From positions 372,001 through 436,000 of the forward strand of contig MCGT01000022.1 of the NCBI GenBank assembly GCA_002104935.1: a DNA stretch of 64,000 nucleotides, read 5' to 3'. The notes under the pieces are model-generated. The model had not been told where the DNA came from and searched no databases. It was given only the letters and a program-made list of their open reading frames with translations. Source of the stretch: Hesseltinella vesiculosa. Its lineage: Eukaryota; Mucoromycota; Mucoromycetes; Mucorales; Cunninghamellaceae. The number at the start of each line of letters is the position of its first letter. Within the stretch, counting starts at the first letter, position 1. Shown piece by piece: positions 34,501 through 43,129 of this stretch. The position numbers and the translations under genes were made by a program.

Positions 34501-35482
34501 GATCTCATCCCATTGCCGTGGCACAAGACCATCATCACTCCCTCACTTCTCATTGATTGTCCGGTTGCCCTCCTCTGGCATGGATCCAAAATCCCAAAAT
34601 CCTTGTCGCGGGCGGCAAAAGCCATCGGTGCCCTCCCTTTCCAAGACGTGTTCAATCTCTTCCCTGGTCGCTCTGGTCCACTGTTGGCACTTCGTCCTCG
34701 ATCTGAACTTCGGTTCCCGTTCATGGCACAACGACTTTGGTCCGCTTTGGCTCCCCCTTCTGGCCTCCCCCCTCCTTGGCTGAACCCTGCCATGATCCCA
34801 TTCTGCTTCGATTCTTGGTCCAGCTGTCGTCACCATCCAGTCGCCCTGCTCAACCCGCTTGACTATTGTTGGCTGGACGTGATTGCACAGTGTCAACTTT
34901 TCGATCCTTCCAAATTCCTGTCTTCCAAACGACTAAGGAGTTGGATCATTCCCACCCACCGCTCCCAGTGGCACCCACATCGAAATCCCCCACCACCATC
35001 CTTCTGGTCACGTTTGTGGGCTGCTCCCATGCTCCACCTTGGCCGCACCGTCCTGTACAGGTACGTCCATGGGAAGATTTACCACGCCTCCTTACTCCAC
35101 AAGAGGTTCCCCAACGACCACACCTCCCCGCTTTGTCGCCACTGCCAGCTCGAGCCCGACTCTCTCGACCACTTTTTTTTTCTCCTGCCCTCTTCGGTTC
35201 GCCGTGTGGCAGGAATGTTGGCGCCTGCTCTTTGACGTTACTTCCCCGTCCTGGTACTCTATCAAATCAGCCTTGGTAACCCAGTCATGGCCTGATCTCC
35301 ACGAGCCCCTGACCCTAAATCCTCCCTCCCTGCTGGCAAGTGCGATCATCGTTGGACTATGGCGAGCCCATTGGGCTTCGGTGTTCGACTCCTCTCCCTT
35401 CATCCCTCAGAAAGTAGTTGCCTCGATCCACCGCAATATAATTTCCATCAACCGCGAATCATCCCTCTTCCCACCTACTTGA
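31537..35482 (+). CDS. LINE ORF2, endonuclease-reverse transcriptase, one frameshift
   Basis: Begins MSALPTLLPSPSS. The APE endonuclease domain has LGTLNCRGLAK, LALQETHAN, LLGDFNQP, SSVIDFIFYSP and SWTDHALL. The reverse transcriptase has LLPKKGNLSLLSNWRPISLI, NQSGFIRDRF, LLLLDQEKAYDRVH (motif A), RRGLRQGDPLSPLLFNLAME (motif B) and FLAYADDLLVI (motif C, YADD). Near the end zf-RVT reads CRHCQLEPDSLDHFFF. The first frame stops at 35,235, because the T9 run at 35,172-35,180 shifts frame. The other frame continues SCPLRFAVWQECWRLLFD to TAG at about 35,482, giving about 1,315 residues. The single change in a homopolymer is either a real lesion or a sequencing error. Confidence 0.88.
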
Positions 35483-35595
35483 TGTAGTCGTTCTCTCTCC
35501 ACCTCCTGTCATAGCCTCTTCAGTCACTTTTGCTCGTACGCTATCGGCAAATAAAATTTTTGGTCGGATAATCAGACCTCAAAAAAAAAAAAAAA

Positions 35596-35609
35596 TTTTT
35601 TTTCATCGT
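35596..35609. repeat. Right target-site duplication of the LINE
   Basis: Identical to 30,009-30,022; directly follows the A tail. Confidence 0.85.
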
Positions 35610-35848
35610 TTTTTAGCTGAGGGAAGGGACGTCTCGAAACGAGCGACGCAACAAGTTGGCTGGGTGACCTCCACTGGATGGCCCAATTTTTCCACCATCC
35701 ATGCTTTTTATGAGGCCCTGAACCCACGCAAAAGTTTGCATCAATTACATCGTCCGAAACTGATTTATGGCAGCTTCTTTTTTTACCAAAAGCAAAGGGA
35801 ACCAACCCTTTTTGGCTAAAAATCAGAGGTTGGTCCAAAAAAATCGTA

Positions 35849-36031
35849 TCATCCCAAATTTTGCATACAAGTACAATAGGACGACAAATTTCCATGGTTA
35901 AAAGCACAGACCTCCAGGTTAAGTTTGTGTAGAGATGGGGGTGAGGCTTCCCCGCCATTCACCGTGCCGAAAAAGAGAGGCGCTTTTTCCTTTGCACCTT
36001 CTTCCATGGCAATTACTGTATTAAAAACCAT
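35849..36031 (-). other. Conserved 60-codon open frame, second copy
   Basis: Nearly identical to 16,586-16,768 (MVFNTVIAMEEGAKEKAPLF...CTCMQNLG), with few residue changes (NGGEASPP for NGGENSPP). No family known to me. Confidence 0.25.
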
Positions 36032-36175
36032 TGTGCTCTTTTACAGTATTATCAGCTTTAGCTAGCATTCGAGCACATAAAAAGAAGGGTGGGGTATCAA
36101 CTATTTAGTAAAAAAAGGTAACGGGAAATACAGGGAGACCAAGTCAGTCCAAGAGTCCAACATGCGAGCTTTTTC

Positions 36176-37285
36176 TCACAGGGTCGTTGTTGATGAATGT
36201 ACCGGTAAAGCCAACTTTGACGTTACCAGAGGGATCGATGAAGACTCGCGTAGGGGCACTGCTTTGAGCCTATGCTTTTCTATCAACCGAGCCAGGAACA
36301 GGCAAGCCAGGGACCTGGATTCTTCCATGGTGACGATGTTTGCTGCATTGACGTTGATGGGTGCCTTCCGTCTCCGAATAGGGAGCTGGTGAGCGTCTTC
36401 ATGCATCGAAAGGGAGAGAGCCATGGCCAGCTGCTCTTCTTCATCGGGGGAGGGGGAGCGCGGCTTGGATCGTAAAGAGGTGGCCACCCGGTACACAATC
36501 ACCTGATCGCTAAAATCGCTGTTTTCCTCCAGCCCACAGTCGAGAACAGTGGCATTTTTGGACTGTTTAGGTATATTGGTAGAGCTGCTTGCAGAGAAGG
36601 GAGCGTCGAAAAAAGGTGAGGACGATGGAGGTAAACGGATCTTGCGCATCAGCTGGACCATGGTCAACTGACGGTCGCGCCCGCAACGTTTCATATGCGC
36701 CATGTTGGTGCGGAGGCTTCGAGAGGGAAGGCTGTCGTGGCAAACAGGGCAAGCAGCCAGTTGCTTCGAAAAGGATACTTGACCGGCAAACGTCGAGTTG
36801 CGCTCCTCCCTTGTAGCGTTGTCCAGGCGAGCCAAACATCGTTCATAGTGATGTTCCAGATGGGATCCTTTCAAGTGCTGGACATTCTTTGCGCAAGAGA
36901 CAGGTGCGTGCAAGGTCATTGTCGGTGTTGCCATCGCCATGGATGTTGGGCGAGGTGCAAGAGTGGCCAGCGAGGCAATGGTCAACATGTTGTTGACGGC
37001 CGAAGCTTGATTTCAAATGGGACAGATCCTTGTTGCATATGGGGCATTGATATTCTTCGAATGTTGCTGCTGTTGGTGGGCAGGCGCTGGTGGGGAAATA
37101 GATCGAGAAGGAATGCAGGAGATTGAAGCCGTTGTTTCTGCTGCATCGTTCCAGTCGCGAGGCAATGTCGAGCTGGTCAGAAAGGGATCAGGTGAAGGCT
37201 GACGGTGAGTTTCATGCTTTCGATTCAAAGACAGGATCTTGACTTTATGTCTTGGTGCTAGAAGTTCATCGTCTGCAAAATCCAT
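36176..37285 (-). pseudogene. SLX4-like gene with UBZ4-type zinc fingers, copy 2
   Basis: Better preserved twin of 16,913-18,019. Start MDFADDELLAPRHKVKILSL (ATG 37,285). Finger 1 is complete, CPICNKDLSHLKSSFGRQQH-VDHC. Finger 3 is complete, CPVCHDSLPSRSLRTNMAHM-KRC, followed by GRDRQLTMVQLMRKIR. Finger 2 is damaged: two T bases are missing compared with copy 1 (ACCTGTCTC-TTGCGC against ACCTGTCTATTTTGTGC), shifting the frame and destroying its first Cys pair. Together the copies allow recognition of an ancestral protein with three tandem fingers. No SLX1-binding C-terminal domain is visible. The element, not the resident SLX4 locus, is the likely context. Confidence 0.55.
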
Positions 37286-39585
37286 AACTTCTGACCACAC
37301 ACACACAAAAAAAAGAGAGAGAGGCGGCGTTGGTTTTCATTGCAAGCAGTGGGAAAATAAAAGCTTTACTGGGGCCGAGGGTGGTTGGGTGGTCCACGAT
37401 GGAGCATAGGGAATGGAGCGGAAGGGGGGGGGGGAGAAGATGCATAATGGGATTGGGATGCATTTGCGGAGGGGGAGTCATGGGTATAAGTGGACGTTTG
37501 TGGATGGGGATAGCGTCGGGCGATGTCATTAGCGGCATGGAAAGAAAAAAAAAGATTGGAGGCAAATCACGGTTATGTTGGCAGCAAATGTCATCCAATG
37601 ATTACGCATAGTGGCTGACAACGTTACAATGCTTTCGGCTTGTTGACTTCTGGTGAGCTACAGTACTGTAAATCCAAGTCATTGGTGCTTGCGGCGCTTC
37701 ACTCCAGATCGATGAGAAACAGTACAACTGCGCACTTGGATTGAAAGACGCTGATGGTATTCTTCAGCTTGGATACACTTGTTAGGTAAGCAGGCGCATC
37801 TTCAATTGATGTTGGCAACGGGATGTGGCAAATTTCAGTCATCAGATACCGGTACAAGTGATGAAAGGCAAAGAAAAAAGATACCGGTAAGCGTCAAACA
37901 ATGAATGCGCGCGTTTTGTTGAAAGAACAAACCAATCAAAATCAAGACAAGTACTGCAAATCCGCAGCATCCCTCTCTCCAGCTGGTATACTGTAAGCCT
38001 TCTTAAAATATCACATGCAAATCACATGACAAAAAATGAGTCACAAAGTGACTGAGGTGTCTGCTATTGGCTCTGCTAAAGACCCGAATCAAAAAAAAAA
38101 TTATTTTGAAAAAGTATAAATACAAGACGATTTCGTGAAGGTTTCTTCTTTTTTTTTTTTTCCCCGGAGAAAAGCAGAGACGAAGGATTTGTGTTGGGCA
38201 TTTTAGGTGGAACGCCTAAGTGTCTCATGCAGGTGATAAACCTGTGTGTGTCGTAATAGCTGACAATTGTCACTCCCTGCCTATACTGACTTTTCTCCCC
38301 CCCCCCTAAAAAGTTAAAATGAAAAAGATTTCAATTTCCAGTTTCTCTTTATAACAAAGGGAAAGAGAACTACCGGAGAGTCCATTTCTTCTCTTTGGCA
38401 TGCCTACTGTAAAGGTGAGAGCCAGTAAATAATAATAAAATAAGAGAAAGAAAACCTCTACAAGCAAGACCCCCTTTTTGCTTCGTTGCTCGAGCGAAGT
38501 GTCTCTATTTGTAACCTTCATCTTTTGAGATGCTCAATTGACCAACCAAGAGAAGTCATTGGTTTATTTAGTTTTATGAAAAGCATGAAAAGCATGTGTT
38601 TTTAAAAAGCAAACACATGATAGTTTTTAATAGGAAGAGGAAAGAAAGGAAGAGGTGAATGGATACTGGCAACGAGCAGTTTTTTTTATGAAAGTTCTCA
38701 TTGCAAATGCCTGGCCTTCAAATCTGCTCACCAGTGGCAAGGCATTTACCTCGTGGTGTTGACAAGACCAACCAGGATTTGTTACAGATGCATATAGACA
38801 CCTGGTTTATCCACGTTACCCAAAGATGTTGCTTGGAAGAACCAGGTACGCCGGCTCTCCTGCGTATGACTGTGGATTGACGTGACAACTCCTGAAGATG
38901 TTGGCACGGCAACGAACACGTTTTCCATGATAGAATACACTTTTAAAACTTGGTAAGTTACTGGCTCATGATAGATTGTACCGGTATTTCATACCGTTTT
39001 TTTTTTTTTTTTTTTTCATTTCATTTAGAAGCTGCGAGAGGGTTTCGCCCTGGATCCGAGCACTTTTGGTTCTGGTGTTGATAAGCTAATCATGATTTGT
39101 TTATTGCAGATGCCCTTCTTCACCTAAGTTATCCATGACTACGACTAGCCTCTACCGATAGTTGCCAATGCTGTTCCTTACTACACATCTGCAAACCATG
39201 GTCAGGTTTGATCATGGTGATTTTCTAGTGATCCACTCATACTTTTTTCTTTCAAACAGAAGGTCAAGATGCATTTGATGTTCACGCAGTTGTTCAAGAC
39301 CGCAAACTTGCCCTCTTGCCCATCTCTTCTGCCATGGAATCTTTTCTGGTCCTGCTTGGCAAGCTGTCAATTACCTGCGTTTCCGATGGGCAAGTGTCTG
39401 CGCTCAAGTCTGTATTGATTACGTCCTGCTACTTCCCGTGACAATTTTGACAATGTTGCTGCACTACTGCACCCGCTTACAACCGCTGAGTGATGACCTT
39501 TATGAATAAAATATGCTGTGAAGTGGGTTGTTGTGCAGAGCAGGTGCTGTCATGCTCTGGCTGGTTACAGTAAGCAGTTACTAGG
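37286..39585. other. Core of repeat unit copy 2, largely non-coding
   Basis: Direct counterpart of 18,020-20,180, with TATAAATA at 38,115-38,122 and the inverted segment at 38,351-38,578. An exon-like stretch after the acceptor at about 39,258 reads QDAFDVHAVVQDRKLALLPI, then SSAMESFLVLLGKLS and ends TSCYFP*. It is in a single frame here but shifted in copy 1. I do not recognise it. Confidence 0.35.
38351..38578. repeat. Inverted segment, copy 2 orientation
   Basis: Reverse complement of 19,081-19,291 within otherwise collinear flanks. It contains a TACTGTA (38,405-38,411) that is plain TA in copy 1. Confidence 0.75.
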
Positions 39586-40346
39586 GCTGATGGCGGCGCT
39601 TTTGGCAGGGTGGTTACCAGTAGGCTCAAAGTAGTCCACCCTACGCGAGTCTTCAGCGATCCCTCTCGTAACGTCAAAGTTGGCTTAACGTTCATCAACA
39701 ACAACCCTGTGAGAAAAAGCTCGCATGTTGGACTCTTGGACTGACTTGGTCTCCCTGGATTTCCGAATGCTGGATAAAGCTGATAATAAAAGAGCACAAT
39801 GGTTTTTACAGTAATAATTGCCATGGAAGAAGGTGCGCCTCTCTTTTTCGGCACCGTGAATGGTGGGGAAAACTCGCCCCCATCTCTACACAAACTTAAC
39901 CTGGAGGTCTGTGCTATTAACCATGGTAATTTGTCGTCCTATTGTACTTGTATGCAAAATTTGGGATGATTCGATTTTTTTGGACCAACCTCTGATTTTT
40001 AGCCAAAAAGGGTTGGTTCCCTTTGCTTTTGGTAAAAAAAGAAGCTGCCATAAATTAGTTTCGGACGATGTAAATGATGTAAACTTTTGCATGGGTGCAG
40101 AATCTCATAAATAGCATGGATGGTGAAAAAAAATAGGGTCAGTGGAGGTTGCCAAGCCAACGTGTCGCGTCGTTCGTATCGAGACGTCCGATTCCTCAGC
40201 TAAAAAAAACGATAAAAAAAAAAGTTCCCCAGCCAACGATGGTCATTTCAAATCCCGATTGCCTGCCGCCTTTCTTCCCACCTTTTTTTATGCGCCCTTC
40301 GGCCCAGCTTTCTTTTCCTTGGTCCCTTGCTCTCTTTCCTATACGC

Positions 40347-41116
40347 ATGTCTTTTAGCGAAGAAACAAGAGGGAAGAATGTAAGTGAGATAAGATAAGAA
40401 ACACAGAAAGTCATTCAACGCAATGTTTAGTTTACTTCTTTTTTTTTTGTCAAACGTTTAGTCATTTTCAAATCGAAAGAGTAAGATCGGTCAAGATGCT
40501 TGCCACAGAACAAAGCTGCAGGTTGCTTACTATTTGCTCATTTTATTCTAGGAACCATGGACAACAATTGGCGTAGGCCAGGTCCTGAAGCTACTCATCC
40601 TCCACACAACATGGAACCTCCTCATTCAGATTCTGCCCATGGTCATCCCTTCCGTCATAGCGCATTCCCACAGCTCTTGCCTACTACAGACGCTTCGTCG
40701 CTGCAAGCCCAGCGGTCCTTCTCATTCGTTGATAGGCATGGCCATGTTGACATGCCATCGCGCCAATACCGACCTCCATCTCGACCTCCTGGCCAAGTGA
40801 TCGTACAGAATGAGCGCATGCTTCGCCACCAAAAGCGCGTCGACCTGACCAAAAACAGCCCTCGCGGCTGCACCCTGACGACCACTACCCACATGGAAAA
40901 CACTGTCAGTTTGAGAGGTTTATGGATCGTGACAGAGTGGAAATGGCCTTGGCCCACGGTGAACTGTACCATGGCCTGCTGCGGGTCAATGCCAAGAAGC
41001 CCGTCGACGCCTTTGTGTCCTACGATGCTCTCGACAGTGATGTTTTTGTGTGCAATGCTCGTACCCGCAATCGCGCTCTGGAAGGTGACCTGGTGGCCAT
41101 ACAACATCCTGCTTGA
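40347..41116 (+). pseudogene. SSD1/DIS3L2-like N-terminal fragment, copy T
   Basis: MSFSEETRGK at 40,347; ends in the cold-shock-like block (DRDRVEMALAHGELYHGLLR, NAKKPVDAFVSYDALDSDVF, RNRALEGDLVAIQHPA*). The block in this copy is closest to the SSD1 family consensus (RNRALEGDLVAI). It has the same terminal frameshift/stop as the other copies, and no ribonuclease domain. Confidence 0.6.
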
Positions 41117-41349
41117 AGAGCAAAAGAGAAAAAAATGCACGTAAGAGGAGATCCCATTTTTTTTGTTTCCCATTATTAGTTTTTTTTATGTCATCTTTTC
41201 ATTCTCGCTTGTACCAAGACAATGTTGAGAATACAAAGGTCAAGGAGCTGCAGAGGGTACGCATCATTCACGTTTGTACATGTGTCACTAGTGCAGCCTT
41301 CCACATCGTCTCTGTCTCTATTTTTTACAGTGCTCACCTTTTACTGTAG

Positions 41350-41810
41350 CTGGCCCTCGTGTGGTCTTCGCTCCTGCCAAGGATATGTCGGAAAAAAAGC
41401 CCGGCTGCCTCTCAGCCGTTAGCAACCCCAGAAAAAACTCCAACCAGGTGTGAAAAATGAAATGTTTATCTCTTACAACCGCAGGATCAATCGAAAGAGG
41501 TTATGACCAAAGCAGGTTTCTGTATCCCACCTGCTGGAAAAAACTGAACGGTAAGAATCGGTGGACGCGTTGAACAAGTCTAATTTTTACCTCTTCCGTT
41601 AGCCACACATGACCATCGTCGAAACCTCGTCCTCAACCCTATGAATACCGCACCTTCTGTGTTGAGCCTCTTGTCTTGATTCTGGCTCCCAACCGTGAAT
41701 TGTGTTCTCAAATCTTTGACGACTGTCGTCGTTATACCTACCGTAGTACGGTATGCCAAAAAGCGAATAGACCTTGGGGTGGTAACATCGTTGGTTAGTG
41801 CCGCCTCTGT
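41350..41810 (+). pseudogene. Partial 2H phosphoesterase, copy T, with helicase insert
   Basis: The exon AGPRVVFAPAKDMSEKKPGC..., a REVMTKAGF-like piece near 41,500, and a degraded PHMTIVET block at about 41,602. The latter is then interrupted by DED1-like sequence and resumes with KANRPWGGNIVG*. Not functional. Confidence 0.5.
41661..41744 (+). pseudogene. DED1/DDX3-like DEAD-box helicase fragment
   Basis: 28 codons read VEPLVLILAPNRELCSQIFD-DCRRYTYR. This is the motif Ia block of DED1/DDX3 helicases (ALVLAPTRELxxQIxxExxKFxYRS, family knowledge), with T to N in PTREL. It is absent from the homologous sites in arms P, Q and R. Confidence 0.6.
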
Positions 41811-42039
41811 AAAGGGTAGCATTGGGTCTGTCGGTCTCAAGGTTTATATCCACTCTAACCTTCTTTTTTTTTTTGTATATCACCACAGTGACGACCGATA
41901 AAGAAACAGGTAAGACCATCCTTTTGTTTGTAGCATGTGACCATCTTGATGGTGTGTCAGCTGGATCAGGTGCTCATATTCTTTTCGATGTTGTTTATTT
42001 TTCTCTCATTTTTTTATTTTTTTCTATTGTAATCTAGGA

Positions 42040-42965
42040 GCAATGCAGCGAAGTCGACCCGCTGCTGGAGGCTATGTTCGCAAGTCTGCATCCCGCCATC
42101 CTGCGCCTCGATGTTGGCTCCACCCATAGCCTTCTCTTGGGTGTCGACTCCCTCGCCCTTCGAGTGAGCTACTGTGCTCTCGTGAAACCTCTCTTCACCT
42201 CCCTTAACCGGGAGAGTGTTGTTCCCTACAACCAACTGCATGTTACCATTGGTAACTTGCACCTTCCGACCGCTGCTGGTGTTCACGTGGCACAGTGCCT
42301 TCTTCGTGAGCAAATTTCACGAAAACAACATCACCAGCGCCATCCCCATCTCGCTCGAAGAGCTGGCCATGAAAAAGCTCTGTGGACACGGTAAATTCTT
42401 CCCCTCAAAAATAAATGCATGCAATAGGGTATATCAAGGCTGTGGTGAGCTGATACCCTTTTTATTTAGTTATCCATGCTAATTTTTTTAATGTCATCAT
42501 ATAGCAGGCCCTCGCGTCATCCTCGCCCCTGCCAAGGACAAGTCTAAGGGCAATCTCCTGCGGCCTCTTTACGGTAAACAACCTCTTGCCTGGAATGAAA
42601 AAAAAAAAAACCTCCAATCAGGCGTGAAAAATGAAATGTTCAGAGGATCGCTCACCGTTATCTCGCATAGCCGTAGAGTCAATCAAAGAGGCCATGACCA
42701 ACACAGGATCCTGGATCCCACCTGCCCGAGCCCATAAGACATGGAAGGTAAGAATCGGTGAACCGTATGAACATATCTAATTTTTACCTCTTCCCTTAGC
42801 CCCACGTCACCGTCGTCGAAACCGGGTACGGTCACGTCGCTGCTTTCCCCAGTGCCACCTCTGTAAAGAGAAGCGTTGGGTCTGTCAATATCGGTTTGAC
42901 AGCAATCAAGCACTTGGAGCTGTCAAAGCGGGATTGACAATTCCCCATCAGCGACCTGAATCAGC
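42040..42965 (+). pseudogene. 2H phosphoesterase, decayed copy T
   Basis: Readable pieces: YNQLHVTIGNLHLP (first HxT kept), RVILAPAKDKSKGNLLRPLY, and PHVTVVETGYG (second HxT kept). Frameshifts lie near 42,320 (EQISRKQHHQRH), the segment after GYG is deleted, and an in-frame TGA lies near 42,934 where the other copies have CGA (Arg). The gene cannot be functional. Confidence 0.65.
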
Positions 42966-43019
42966 GCGTTGCCACCTTCAAGGTCTTTAATGATGCTTGA
43001 GGCTTGCCGTCCCCGCCAT

Positions 43020-43115
43020 CATCATGCCACCACCTCTGTCTCTGCCGATGCCTTTGCATCTGCCGCCTCTATCTATGCCGACGCCTTCGCATCTGTCGTC
43101 GTCTCTGTGGGCCAC
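43020..43115. repeat. GC-rich minisatellite, truncated copy T
   Basis: Degenerate 12-bp-type units (CCTCTGTCTCTGCCG...) cut off by unrelated sequence at the right. Confidence 0.6.
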
Positions 43116-43129
43116 TCACTAGCAGCAAC

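Larger units (their letters stand above)
30023..35595 (+). mobile_element. Non-LTR retrotransposon (LINE), near full length
   Basis: The element starts directly after the left target duplication and ends in an A15 tail (35,581-35,595) before the right duplication. It has two open frames, an ORF1 with CCHC knuckles and an ORF2 with APE endonuclease, reverse transcriptase and a C-terminal zf-RVT zinc region. A polyadenylation signal AATAAAATT lies near 35,550. ORF1 begins only one base after the target duplication, so the 5' leader is absent or the element is slightly 5'-truncated. The base composition (C-rich coding strand) differs strongly from the AT-rich arms. APE plus zf-RVT suggests the L1/Tad side of LINE diversity; I cannot fix the clade. 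Confidence 0.92.
26198..36260. repeat. Inverted arm Q (palindrome partner of 20,180-24,590)
   Basis: On the minus strand this repeats the right arm of copy 1: the unit end (TACTAGGGCCGATGG at 26,197), a GC-rich minisatellite, a full 2H gene, a partial 2H gene, the SSD1-like piece and the inner arm (35,610-36,260). It is interrupted by the LINE at 30,023-35,595. The two arms differ between the unit end and about 26,560, where Q holds about 280 bp with no match in P. Regions 26,198-26,740, 28,063-28,550 and 35,610-35,848 show no gene. Confidence 0.8.
39586..43115. repeat. Right arm T of repeat unit copy 2
   Basis: Direct counterpart of 20,186-24,120. It starts with the same unit end (TACTAGGGCTGATGGCGG), carries the SSD1-like piece, a partial 2H gene with a helicase insert, and a decayed full 2H gene, and stops abruptly inside the GC minisatellite at about 43,115, where unrelated sequence begins. 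The part 39,626-40,346 holds no gene. Confidence 0.8.

Noticed and set aside
31033..34896. Several long minus-strand open frames inside the LINE
   Set aside because: They are shadows of the C-rich coding strand; no domains, and ORF1/ORF2 on the plus strand have clear motifs.
15076..43115. Interpreting the inverted arms as long terminal inverted repeats of a Polinton-like element
   Set aside because: No DNA polymerase B, integrase, packaging ATPase or capsid-type frames in the core; only gene fragments.
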